DNA of 64,000 nucleotides from JACJXF01 sp038316435 (GTDB lineage: Bacteria > Bacteroidota > Bacteroidia > Bacteroidales > GCA-2748055), in NCBI GenBank assembly GCA_038316435.1, contig JBBQAQ010000002.1:62001-126000 (forward strand). Direction: 5' to 3'. Of the stretch, positions 19,838-28,200 are shown in pieces; the stretch's first letter is position 1; each line of letters opens with the position of its first letter. Both the position numbers and the translations under genes were made by a program. The notes under the pieces are model-generated. The model had not been told where the DNA came from. It saw only the letters and a list, made by a program, of their open reading frames with translations, and did no database searches.

Positions 19838-21124
19838 CTAATATTTTCTATTCCAACTAGTTAGTTTGTATCCCCAAATAGAATAATAAAGAATTATGAA
19901 GTAACAAGGTATCATTATAAGGTACGCCTGCTGAGATGAATAAATATCTGAAAATTTTCCCCAAATCAGTGGAAGAATAGCTCCTCCCGAAATAGCCATG
20001 ATCAGTAAAGCTGAGCCTTTACTTATAAATGAGCCGAGATTATGCAGAGCAAGCGGCCAGATTGCCGGCCAAACTATAGCGTTTGCAAATCCAAAAAGAG
20101 CTACAAAAAACACTGAGTTTATGCCGGTTGTTAATAAAGCACCAATTGTAAAAATAATGCCGAGAACCGCCGAAATCATAAGAGCTTTGCGTTGATCAAG
20201 ATATTTTGGAATAAGGATGATTCCAAGAATATATCCAACAACCATTGCAATCATTGTATAGGATGTAAATGCTTTGGCATCATCCATGGTAATTCCGATT
20301 GATAAACCATATCGAATAATTGTATCTCCGGCAATAACTTCGGCACCTACATAAAAGAAAAGAGTTATAACACCTAATATCAGATGTGGAAATGCGAAAA
20401 TACTCTTTTTGCTCTCTAAAAGACTTTCATTGACATCCGAATCCTGCTCTTTTTCAAGTTCCGGAAGGGGAGATAAACGAACGCCGATCCCCATAAACAC
20501 GAGCACAATTGTCATAAAAATATAAGGATTAATAACCCGGGTTGCAAGTGCATCAAGTGCCATAGCGCGGGCTATAACATCGAGACCTTCTAAGCTTTTT
20601 ATAAAAGCATCTCCATCATTAAAAATATAGTACGCTAGTACAAGTGGAGCAATGGCACCGGCCATCTTGTTGCAAATACCAAGAATACTAATTCGTCTGG
20701 CTGCACTTTCCCTAGGTCCAATGATTGTAATGTAAGGATTTGATGCAGTCTGCAGAACGGCAAGTCCCGTTCCCATTACAAATAATGCCATCAGAAAAGC
20801 CCAATATGTTCGTGTATAAGCAGCCGGAATGAACATGAGAGTTCCAATAGCAATTACAAACAGACCAATCATCATCCCGTTTTTAAGTCCAGTCCTCTCA
20901 AGAACCCATGCAGAAGGCAATGCCATAACAGTGTAAGCGATATAAAATGCAAAGGCAACCAGTAAAGCTTCGAAATTTGTGAGCTCACAAGCTATTTTTA
21001 AATATGGAATCAAAATTCCGTTTAGCCATGTTACAAAGCCGAAAATAAAAAACAAAGCGGAAATAATAATCATTGGAAGCAGATAGCTTTTTTCTGACTT
21101 AAGCGGTGTGTGTGTTGATGTCAT
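19838..21124 (-). CDS. FHS-family MFS sugar permease (NagP/GluP-like)
   Basis: 428 aa with about 12 hydrophobic segments. The N-terminal LFFIFGFVTWLNGILIPYLK and VLQTASNPYITIIGP are hallmarks of the fucose-galactose-glucose:H+ symporter family that includes the NagP permease for N-acetylglucosamine. It sits in the inner membrane. It is the first gene of a three-gene series (permease, APH kinase, NagB fusion) with gaps of 24 and 33 bases, so it probably imports an amino sugar. Specificity for GlcNAc is inferred from the neighbours. Confidence 0.85.
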   Translation of the reverse strand: MTSTHTPLKSEKSYLLPMIIISALFFIFGFVTWLNGILIPYLKIACELTNFEALLVAFAFYIAYTVMALPSAWVLERTGLKNGMMIGLFVIAIGTLMFIPAAYTRTYWAFLMALFVMGTGLAVLQTASNPYITIIGPRESAARRISILGICNKMAGAIAPLVLAYYIFNDGDAFIKSLEGLDVIARAMALDALATRVINPYIFMTIVLVFMGIGVRLSPLPELEKEQDSDVNESLLESKKSIFAFPHLILGVITLFFYVGAEVIAGDTIIRYGLSIGITMDDAKAFTSYTMIAMVVGYILGIILIPKYLDQRKALMISAVLGIIFTIGALLTTGINSVFFVALFGFANAIVWPAIWPLALHNLGSFISKGSALLIMAISGGAILPLIWGKFSDIYSSQQAYLIMIPCYFIILYYSIWGYKLTSWNRKY

Positions 21125-21289
21125 AATGGTAAATTCTGGTATTTACTAATATAATTAAATGAATCGTCAATGAAATTAAGGTTTTCGAAAGATAAGCACC
21201 TTTCAAAAAATTAAGAATTTAGTAAAATAAAATTCTTACATCAAATATAAGATTAATCTTGATTGAATATACTTTGGTATATATTTTGC
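21125..21289. other. Divergent upstream region of the permease operon
   Basis: AT-rich, no gene; it must hold the minus-strand promoter of the amino-sugar operon. I could not identify a convincing operator. Confidence 0.4.
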
Positions 21290-21616
21290 ATGAAACTATT
21301 AAAACTCCCGAATCCGTTAGCTTTTTTGCAATTATTAGGGTTGGGTATTCAAACATTTTTAAGCATTTCACGTACACAAGCCAAAAATCGAGCGATGAGA
21401 CCAAATATAATATCATTCAACAACCTGATTGCAAGGATCAGTGAATGCAGGAAAAGGATGACCATAGTGCGAAGGGAGATTTTATTAAATGAGGAGACAG
21501 GCAAAAACCCGGAACATCAGAAGAGAGAGCTTTTTAACCTGAGCAATCAGATAAGTATGTTACAAGAGCGATTGCAAAGTTTTCAGAATAAATCAAAACT
21601 TCAATCTTTCAGGTAA
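21290..21616 (+). CDS. Small hypothetical protein, possibly real
   Basis: 108 aa from the ATG at 21290; a TTG further upstream (21263) would add nine residues. It begins with a hydrophobic stretch (LLKLPNPLAFLQLLGLGIQTFL) and ends with a basic, helical, coiled-coil-like part (LFNLSNQISMLQERLQSF). I recognise no family. It stands alone between the permease operon and the cyclase gene, with a dispersed repeat just downstream. Amino-acid composition looks protein-like, but a chance ORF is not excluded. Confidence 0.4.
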   Translation: MKLLKLPNPLAFLQLLGLGIQTFLSISRTQAKNRAMRPNIISFNNLIARISECRKRMTIVRREILLNEETGKNPEHQKRELFNLSNQISMLQERLQSFQNKSKLQSFR

Positions 21617-21680
21617 GTCTTACTGCTAACGGTCGATGCTATATGCAGAATTAAAGGGCTCGAATTCGACCACTTAACCA

Positions 21681-21780
21681 CCAAACTTTCAGGGTTTAAA
21701 CCCCTCATCTTTAATGTGTCGAAAAACTAAAAATCAGCTTTTTTTAATAGTTTTTTTTGAAAAACACCAACTATTTTTGA
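21681..21780 (+). repeat. Dispersed repeat, copy A (with GGGTTTAAACCC palindrome)
   Basis: Bases 21691-21780 match the reverse complement of 40135-40227 over about 90 positions with only short gaps: a GGGTTTAAACCCC palindrome, then TTTAATGT, CGAAAAACTAAAAATCAGCT, a T-rich stretch, and CCAACTATTTTTGA at the end. The left edge (AAACTTTCAGGGTTTAAACCCC) also matches a third partial copy at 40325-40350. It lies between two convergent genes. Confidence 0.75.
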
Positions 21781-21807
21781 CATCAATACAGTTTTTTAAT
21801 AAACGTA

Positions 21808-23223
21808 TCATCCCTCCAGATTATCCTCAGCAATTAAAGATTTTATCCTGTCGATTTGAATCTGCTTATTTACTTCCCTTAAGCTCCTTGCTGTTTTAGT
21901 GAAATACTGATGAAGGGATATAAATTTTACCTGAAGTTTATTCCAGTCATTGAGAGTACCTATCTTATTTTGCTCTTTCAGCTCTTTGTAAAGTGTGTTT
22001 GAAACCGGGATCATATCGCTTCTCCCCAAATAATCAAGATCTGCGTCGCAAATGATTTCTTGTAACAGGTCTTTGGGCTGTGGTGGCATTTTAGTGGCCA
22101 TAATAATATTGCAGATTCTATCTATCTGAGCTTGGGAATATCCGTAAGCCGGCAACATTTCGCGAACGAGCAATGTTCCTTCATGTTCATGACCGTCATA
22201 AATTACGGTGTGACCAGCATCATGAAACAATCCTGCCGTTTTTAAAAGTAGGATTTCCTCATCGGAACAATCTTCTGTCCAGCCGATTAGCTCCACTTCT
22301 GTAACAACATCCACGGTATGTTTCACATTATGATAATACAGATAAGGTGGCAATTCATTCTCCAGTTTTTCCAGAATAATTTCCTGTAATTCTGTGAATT
22401 GCACCAATTTAAACCGGGTATCAAATGCTGCATTTGGTGTAATTTTACTTTCGTTAAAGGAAAATTCTTCTCTTAGACCTTTAACTGAAAACATTTCAAT
22501 ATCGCCTTTATATTTCACTGGCATTTTACCGAAATAATCGCAGGTAAAAAGCTCCTTTACCAACTCGTAAGTCATTGCGCTAACAATAATGACTCCATCA
22601 TTACTGTATGTTTCCATTCGACTGGCGATATTTACCGTATCCCCTTTAATATCGTAATTAACTTTTTTCTTTCCTGAGAAAGTTGCGAAAACTGGCCCGG
22701 TATGTATTCCAAGTTTTATTTCCCATACTTTTTCAGTTCTTCCCTGCTGTTCGGGAAAACTCTTGATAAAATTTTCAATTTCGAGAGCTGCCATCACAAC
22801 CTGAATTGGGTTGGTCATATTTTTTACAGGAATACCACCGGCTGCCATGTAGCTGTCGCCGATAGTTTTTATTTTCTGGATGTTGTATTTCTTAAGAATG
22901 CGGTCGAATTCGAATAAAATAATATCCAGTTCATCCATCAGCACTTGACTGTTCATTGTTTCCTGAATATTCGAAAAACCTATAATACTGGCGTACATTA
23001 CCGTAACAATATCAAATCTGGTTGCTACCGCACGATCCGTTGACCTAAGGCCAGCTTCAAGTTCAGAAGGTGAGAACTTTTCGAGCATGGTTTTTTGCTC
23101 ATCATTTTCCATGGTAAGCTTTTCCAGACGTTTTTTCAGTTTCTCATTTTCTTCTGTCAGATCCTGATTATGTTTTGCCAGGTTACTAATCCTTTTGAGA
23201 AGATCTTTATTGCTTTGTGCCAT
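21808..23223 (-). CDS. Class III cyclase-like domain fused to a phosphodiesterase-like HD domain
   Basis: 471 aa, soluble. Residues 1-50 are a coiled coil. Residues about 65-245 form an adenylate/guanylate cyclase fold: VTVMYASIIGF, KIKTIGDSYMAAGG (K119, second metal Asp D123) and IKGDTVNIASRME (transition-state Asn and Arg). The first metal-binding Asp, normally in FADI, is Ser79 here, so catalysis is doubtful. From about residue 270 an HD domain follows, opening with YHNVKHTVDV, the signature of class I cyclic-nucleotide phosphodiesterases, and continuing with GLFHDAGH and ICDADLDYLG. It may sense, make or degrade a cyclic nucleotide. It stands alone on this strand. Confidence 0.8.
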   Translation of the reverse strand: MAQSNKDLLKRISNLAKHNQDLTEENEKLKKRLEKLTMENDEQKTMLEKFSPSELEAGLRSTDRAVATRFDIVTVMYASIIGFSNIQETMNSQVLMDELDIILFEFDRILKKYNIQKIKTIGDSYMAAGGIPVKNMTNPIQVVMAALEIENFIKSFPEQQGRTEKVWEIKLGIHTGPVFATFSGKKKVNYDIKGDTVNIASRMETYSNDGVIIVSAMTYELVKELFTCDYFGKMPVKYKGDIEMFSVKGLREEFSFNESKITPNAAFDTRFKLVQFTELQEIILEKLENELPPYLYYHNVKHTVDVVTEVELIGWTEDCSDEEILLLKTAGLFHDAGHTVIYDGHEHEGTLLVREMLPAYGYSQAQIDRICNIIMATKMPPQPKDLLQEIICDADLDYLGRSDMIPVSNTLYKELKEQNKIGTLNDWNKLQVKFISLHQYFTKTARSLREVNKQIQIDRIKSLIAEDNLEG

Positions 23224-23379
23224 TCAATAAGAGGGTTCAGTCATTTGCTAAAGTAATCTGTTTACCTGAATTTTTCAAAAAAACATTTCATAGTTTGATA
23301 AATATCTAAATTTTTATAAAATCTAAATCAAATGTATTTTAACTATCAACTAGTATAACTGAATGTCTTTATAAAATGT

Positions 23380-23387
23380 TATTTTTG
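23380..23387 (+). promoter_or_regulatory. Possible -7 element for the secreted nuclease/phosphatase gene
   Basis: TATTTTTG fits the Bacteroidota -7 consensus TAnnTTTG and lies about 20 bases before the ATG at 23409. No good -33 TTTG is visible at the right distance, so support is limited. Confidence 0.35.
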
Positions 23388-23408
23388 GAGTACTAAAAAA
23401 TCACCATT

Positions 23409-24443
23409 ATGCGATTAAAACAAATTGTTCTGCTACTACTGATTATACTAGTTTTTCCCATTGTTCAGGGTTTCTCCCAGGACAAACCATTTATACTTAT
23501 GTCCTACAATGTTGAAAATTTGTTTGACACTTTAGATACTCCCGGAACTGATGATATAGAATTCACTCCGGCAAGCAAGAAGGTATGGAATACCGAAAAA
23601 TACAATAAGAAGCTTGTTGATTTGTCAAAAGTTATCGCAGCCGTCGGGAAAGAATCTTTGCCTGATGTAGTTGGACTCCTAGAAGTTGAAAATCGCAAAG
23701 TGGTTGAAGATCTGATTAATACTCCCCTGCTAAAACCCGGTGGATACGGCATTGTACATGAGGAAAGTCCTGATGAAAGAGGAATTGATGTAGCACTTAT
23801 TTATCGCAAAGATCGTTTTAAATATGAAGGTCACGTAAAGATTCCCGTTGTTTTTCCATTTGACTCTACTGAAAGAACAAGAGATATTCTTTATGTATAT
23901 GGCAAAGCGCCGGATGGAATGGATATTCATTTTTTCGTAAATCACTGGAGTTCAAGAATTGGTGGGGAAAGAGAGACTGAACCTAAGCGAATGTACTGTG
24001 CAGTATCATTAAGAAGGAATCTGGATTTGTTACTTTCCAGGGATTCTAAAGCAAGAATTGTTATTATGGGGGATTTTAATGATGAGCCCAGTAACAGAAG
24101 CATTATGAGCGTTTTGCAGGCTTCCAATAAGAGAAAAAACATATCCGTTGGTGAGTTTTACAATTTAATGTACGATACTCATAATCTGACTCCCGAAGGC
24201 TCATATTTCTACCGTGGCAACTGGAATATGCTTGATAATATTATAGTTTCCCATTCACTTTTAAATACTGGCTCAGGATATGGTTGCAAATATGATTCAG
24301 GGAAAATTTTAAAAGAAGACTGGATGCTTTTTAAAGCAAAAAACGGCGAGGTATCACCAAACCGAACATACGGTGGAGATAATTATTTCGGGGGAATTAG
24401 CGATCATTTACCTGTTTATGTAATTCTTGAAAATGTAAAGTAA
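23409..24443 (+). CDS. Secreted endonuclease/exonuclease/phosphatase-family protein
   Basis: 344 aa. The start MRLKQIVLLLLIILVFPIVQGFSQ is a signal peptide, so the protein is exported. The rest has the EEP fold: MSYNVENLFDT (metal-binding Asn), VVGLLEVENRKV (metal-binding Glu), VNHWSSR (catalytic His), IVIMGDFNDEPSNRS (Asp/Asn pair) and a closing GGISDHLPVYVIL (SDH motif). Family members cleave phosphodiesters or phosphomonoesters in DNA, RNA, lipids or inositol phosphates; the substrate here is unknown. The stop lies 45 bases before uvrB on the same strand, so cotranscription is possible. Confidence 0.9.
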   Translation: MRLKQIVLLLLIILVFPIVQGFSQDKPFILMSYNVENLFDTLDTPGTDDIEFTPASKKVWNTEKYNKKLVDLSKVIAAVGKESLPDVVGLLEVENRKVVEDLINTPLLKPGGYGIVHEESPDERGIDVALIYRKDRFKYEGHVKIPVVFPFDSTERTRDILYVYGKAPDGMDIHFFVNHWSSRIGGERETEPKRMYCAVSLRRNLDLLLSRDSKARIVIMGDFNDEPSNRSIMSVLQASNKRKNISVGEFYNLMYDTHNLTPEGSYFYRGNWNMLDNIIVSHSLLNTGSGYGCKYDSGKILKEDWMLFKAKNGEVSPNRTYGGDNYFGGISDHLPVYVILENVK

Positions 24444-24488
24444 TTTGTAAACTTTAATCAAAAAACGAAGTCTTTTTAACGCTTTCAA

Positions 24489-26507
24489 ATGGATTTTAAA
24501 ATAACCTCCAACTATAAACCAACCGGTGATCAGCCTGAAGCTATCAAGCAACTTGTTGAAGGTGTTAATGCAGGAACTGAAAACCAGGTTTTGCTCGGGG
24601 TTACAGGTTCTGGAAAGACTTTTACCATTGCAAACCTGATCGAAAGGGTAAACCGGCCTACACTAATTCTAAGTCATAATAAAACTCTGGCCGCCCAGTT
24701 ATATGGTGAGTTTAAGGAGTTTTTTCCGGATAACGCTGTTGAATATTTTGTTTCATATTACGATTACTATCAACCTGAGGCATACCTTCCGGTTACGGAT
24801 ACCTATATTGAAAAGGATCTTGCCATTAATGATGAGATTGAAAAACTAAGACTCTCAACTACTTCTTCATTACTTTCCGGACGACGCGATGTTATTGTAG
24901 TTTCATCAGTGTCTTGTTTGTATGGCATCGGCAATCCAAAGGATTTTCATGAAAATACTCTCAATATTAAAAAGGGAGAAAAACTTGGCAGAAATACCTT
25001 TTTGCGAAAACTGGTCGACAGTCTTTATTCGCGTAACGAGGTTGAATTTGTAGCCAGAACTTTTCGAGTAAGGGGCGATACTGTTGATGTTTTTCTGGCA
25101 TATAGAAATCTCGCATACCGGATAATGTTTTTTGGTGATGAGATTGATGGGATGCAATCGATTGATCCATTAACCGGACAAGTTATGGAAGACCACACCG
25201 AACTTGTAATTTTCCCTGCCAATATCTTCATTACTGCTAAAAACAGGATGAAAACTGCTATTGAGGAGATTCAGGATGATATGGTGAAGCAGGTGGACTA
25301 TTTTAAAGAAATTGGAAAACACCTTGAGGCGAAAAGGCTAGAAGAAAGAGTGAATTTCGATCTGGAAATGATTCGCGAACTTGGACATTGTCCGGGTATC
25401 GAAAACTATTCAAGGTATTTTGATGGCAGAAATCCCGGAACAAGACCTTTCTGTTTGCTGGATTATTTTCCACTGGACTTTCTAACAGTGATTGATGAGA
25501 GTCACGCTACACTTCCTCAGGTACGCGCCATGTTTGGTGGGGATCATAGCCGCAAGCAAAACCTCGTTGAATATGGATTCCGTTTGCCTGCAGCAATAGA
25601 TAACAGGCCACTCCGGTTTGAGGAATTTGAAGCCCTTATCGGACAAAGAATTTATGTGTCTGCAACTCCCTCTGATTACGAGCTAGATAAAGCCGAAGGA
25701 ATAGTAGTAGAGCAGGTAATCCGCCCCACAGGATTGCTGGATCCTGTTATTGAAGTCAGACCCAGTCTGAACCAGATTGACCATCTGATCGGCGAAATAA
25801 AAGCCCGGGTAAGGGATTCCGAGCGTGTTCTGGTAACCACGTTGACCAAGCGAATGGCTGAGGAACTGAGTGCTTATCTTATCAAACTCAACATCAGGTG
25901 CAGGTATATTCATTCCGATATTATCACCATGGAACGGGTAGAAATTATGGAAGGATTGCGGAAAGGAACCTTCGATGTACTGGTTGGAGTTAACCTTCTC
26001 CGTGAAGGCCTTGATTTGCCGGAAGTATCGCTGGTTGCCATTCTGGATGCTGATAAAGAGGGATTTTTGAGATCTGAAAAGTCATTGACTCAGACATCAG
26101 GCAGAGCTGCTAGAAATCTTAACGGGAAAGTAATCATGTATGCAGATAAGATTACCAACTCGATGAAAAGAACCATTGATGAGACTGACAGAAGGCGGGC
26201 AAAACAGCTATTATACAACGAAGTAAATAACATTACTCCTACTCAGATTAAGAAAGAACGTATGTCGATGATGGGCACTCTGCACAGTGAAGCCAGAGGC
26301 AGAGGATTCTATTCAGAACCAATGGAAGCGCACGTGGCAGCGGATCCTGTGGTGAGTTACATGGACGCTGAACAATTGAAAAAGGCTATCGAAAAGACAA
26401 AGAAAAATATGGAAAGAGCTGCCAAAGAGCTTGATTTTATTCAGGCGGCAAAATTCCGAGATGAAATGTTTGAGCTGGAGAAATTGCTGGAGAAAAAGAA
26501 AAAGTGA
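24489..26507 (+). CDS. uvrB: Excinuclease ABC subunit B (UvrB)
   Basis: 672 aa, normal length. The Walker A motif GVTGSGKT is at residues 37-44. The beta-hairpin region YYDYYQPEAYLP, the DESHATLPQ helicase motif, VSATPSDYEL and the C-terminal helicase motif QTSGRAARN are all present. A UVR domain that binds UvrC closes the protein (about 630-672, KELDFIQAAKFRDEMFELE). UvrB loads on damaged DNA with UvrA and positions UvrC for the dual incision of nucleotide excision repair. uvrA and uvrC are not in this window. Confidence 0.98.
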   Translation: MDFKITSNYKPTGDQPEAIKQLVEGVNAGTENQVLLGVTGSGKTFTIANLIERVNRPTLILSHNKTLAAQLYGEFKEFFPDNAVEYFVSYYDYYQPEAYLPVTDTYIEKDLAINDEIEKLRLSTTSSLLSGRRDVIVVSSVSCLYGIGNPKDFHENTLNIKKGEKLGRNTFLRKLVDSLYSRNEVEFVARTFRVRGDTVDVFLAYRNLAYRIMFFGDEIDGMQSIDPLTGQVMEDHTELVIFPANIFITAKNRMKTAIEEIQDDMVKQVDYFKEIGKHLEAKRLEERVNFDLEMIRELGHCPGIENYSRYFDGRNPGTRPFCLLDYFPLDFLTVIDESHATLPQVRAMFGGDHSRKQNLVEYGFRLPAAIDNRPLRFEEFEALIGQRIYVSATPSDYELDKAEGIVVEQVIRPTGLLDPVIEVRPSLNQIDHLIGEIKARVRDSERVLVTTLTKRMAEELSAYLIKLNIRCRYIHSDIITMERVEIMEGLRKGTFDVLVGVNLLREGLDLPEVSLVAILDADKEGFLRSEKSLTQTSGRAARNLNGKVIMYADKITNSMKRTIDETDRRRAKQLLYNEVNNITPTQIKKERMSMMGTLHSEARGRGFYSEPMEAHVAADPVVSYMDAEQLKKAIEKTKKNMERAAKELDFIQAAKFRDEMFELEKLLEKKKK

Positions 26508-26571
26508 TTGAGTGATGGTCGAATTGTTGAAAATATCAGGTCGAAATCCTGTCACATATAATAAGTTTAAA

Positions 26572-27864
26572 ATGAAAAGTAAATTAGTATTGATGATTTG
26601 TGTTGGCCTTGGAATAACCATGTCAGCCTGCAAAGAAACCAGTAATACTTCAAAGAAAGCACCAGAATATGAGTTTCTTTCGAATCCTGAGAGTGTTGGA
26701 TTTTCAACAGAAAGGCTGGCACGTATTGATACCATGCTTACTGAATATGTGAGTAAAGGGATGATGCCAAATGCGGTGACATTTGTTTCCAGATATGGAA
26801 AAGTTGTTCATAATAAAGCCTTTGGTTGGAAAAATATTGAAACCAAAGAACCAGTAGAATTAAACAGTATTTTCAGAATTGCATCTCAGACAAAAGCCCT
26901 GACTTCAGTGGGACTCATGATTCTGTACGAGAAAGGCAAATTCCTACTAGACGATCCAATTTCACATTATATTCCTGAGTTTAAAAACCCGCAGGTTATT
27001 GTTTCCATAAACGCTAAGGACTCAAGTTATACTTCACGTCCGGCAAAAAGGGAGATTACAATAAGGCATCTGTTAAGCCATTCATCGGGTATCCCCTATC
27101 CAAATATTGTTTATGAAAAAGCCGGAATTCCTGCAGTTAATTCGCTTGAGCCCATCACCATTGCCGAAGTAGTGAAAAAAATTGCAAAGCTTCCGCTCGA
27201 CCGCGATCCTGGCGAAAGTTTTACGTATGGTTTAAACACCGATGTACTGGGTTATCTGATTGAAGTATTATCAGGCATGCCTTTGGATGAATACCTGCGT
27301 AAAGAACTTTTCGAACCTTTGGAAATGAAAGACAGCTACTTCTATCTTCCTGATGACAAGGCTTCCAGATTAGTAAGTCTGTACTCGAAAGACAGTCTTA
27401 ACACCCCATTGCACATCTGCAAAAACAAGTCAAATTGCAGCTATCCTGTTGCCGGCGCAAAAACATACTTCTCAGGTGGAGCAGGCGTTGTAGGCACTGT
27501 AAAGGATTACGCGAACTTTTGTAAAATGCTGTTAAACGAAGGTTCATTCAACGGGAAACAGGTTCTTGGAAGAAAAACAATAGACCTCATGAGAACTAAC
27601 CAGATTGGCGAAAATGATGTTTTGGGAAATGAAAACCGTTTTGGACTGGGCTTTGAAATAAACACAGAGCGTGGCGTCGCTAAATTTCCAGGTTCAGTGG
27701 GAGCTTTTGGCTGGGGAGGAATGTATACAACCGATTATATTATTGATCCTCTTGAAGATATGATCATTATTATTTACACCAATGCTGAACCATTCGCAAA
27801 CCCAAACATCAACAGACGTTTCAGAAATATGGCTTATGAAGCACTGATTGATACCCGAATCTAA
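26572..27864 (+). CDS. Beta-lactamase-fold serine hydrolase lipoprotein
   Basis: 430 aa from the ATG at 26572, which gives a lipoprotein signal (MKSKLVLMICVGLGITMSAC). The longer frame from 26512 would put 20 residues before it and is unlikely. The class C/penicillin-binding fold is shown by the S-x-x-K motif in RIASQTKALTS, a Tyr-containing YGLNTDVLGYLIE at the second motif, and FGWGGMYTTDY near the end at the KTG-equivalent position. Homologues are esterases, D-aminopeptidases or peptidoglycan hydrolases; antibiotic hydrolysis is not implied. Located in the envelope. It follows uvrB by 64 bases. Confidence 0.88.
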   Translation: MKSKLVLMICVGLGITMSACKETSNTSKKAPEYEFLSNPESVGFSTERLARIDTMLTEYVSKGMMPNAVTFVSRYGKVVHNKAFGWKNIETKEPVELNSIFRIASQTKALTSVGLMILYEKGKFLLDDPISHYIPEFKNPQVIVSINAKDSSYTSRPAKREITIRHLLSHSSGIPYPNIVYEKAGIPAVNSLEPITIAEVVKKIAKLPLDRDPGESFTYGLNTDVLGYLIEVLSGMPLDEYLRKELFEPLEMKDSYFYLPDDKASRLVSLYSKDSLNTPLHICKNKSNCSYPVAGAKTYFSGGAGVVGTVKDYANFCKMLLNEGSFNGKQVLGRKTIDLMRTNQIGENDVLGNENRFGLGFEINTERGVAKFPGSVGAFGWGGMYTTDYIIDPLEDMIIIIYTNAEPFANPNINRRFRNMAYEALIDTRI

Positions 27865-27894
27865 ATAATTCATAGCTATTTTAATACAAGTTAA

Positions 27895-28181
27895 TATTTC
27901 AATAGTTCGTTAAACTTTCAGGGGTCGATATTATGAAATTACGCAAGGTGCTGATTATTAACTCTATATATATTAATAATTAAATTTTTAAAACATTGAT
28001 AAAGAGCAACATAAAAAAGTTTAACGGACTATTGTATTTACAATAGTCCGTTAAACTTTCAGGAATTGACATTATGAAATTACGCAAAGTGCTGATTATT
28101 TATTCTATGCATATTATAAATCAAATTTTATAAAGCATTGATAATGTGTAACATAAAAAAGTTTAACGAACTATTGTATTT
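27895..28181. mobile_element. Tandem pair of MITE-like elements with TATTT target duplications
   Basis: Two units of 135 and 136 bases (27900-28034 and 28041-28176) share more than 80 per cent identity, including TTATGAAATTACGCAA and GTGCTGATTATT. Each unit begins CAATAGTYCGTTAAACTTT and ends with its reverse complement, giving 19-bp terminal inverted repeats. TATTT occurs immediately left (27895-27899), between (28035-28039) and right (28177-28181) of the units, as expected for a 5-bp target duplication after two insertions. No ORF inside, so non-autonomous. The right end lies only 20 bases before the GH3 start codon. Confidence 0.75.
28016..28059. repeat. Perfect 21-bp palindrome at the junction of the two MITE-like units
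   Basis: The right end of unit 1 and left end of unit 2 form AAAGTTTAACGGACTATTGTA, a TT spacer, and its exact reverse complement. The two inner ends both carry TCCG and the two outer ends both carry TTCG, so ends match as inner and outer pairs rather than within a unit. Confidence 0.9.
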
Positions 28182-28200
28182 TACAAATTAAAATTAAGAA

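Noticed and set aside
26313..26735. 140-codon minus-strand ORF across the uvrB end
   Set aside because: Overlaps the UVR domain of uvrB and the start of the serine hydrolase; no family features.
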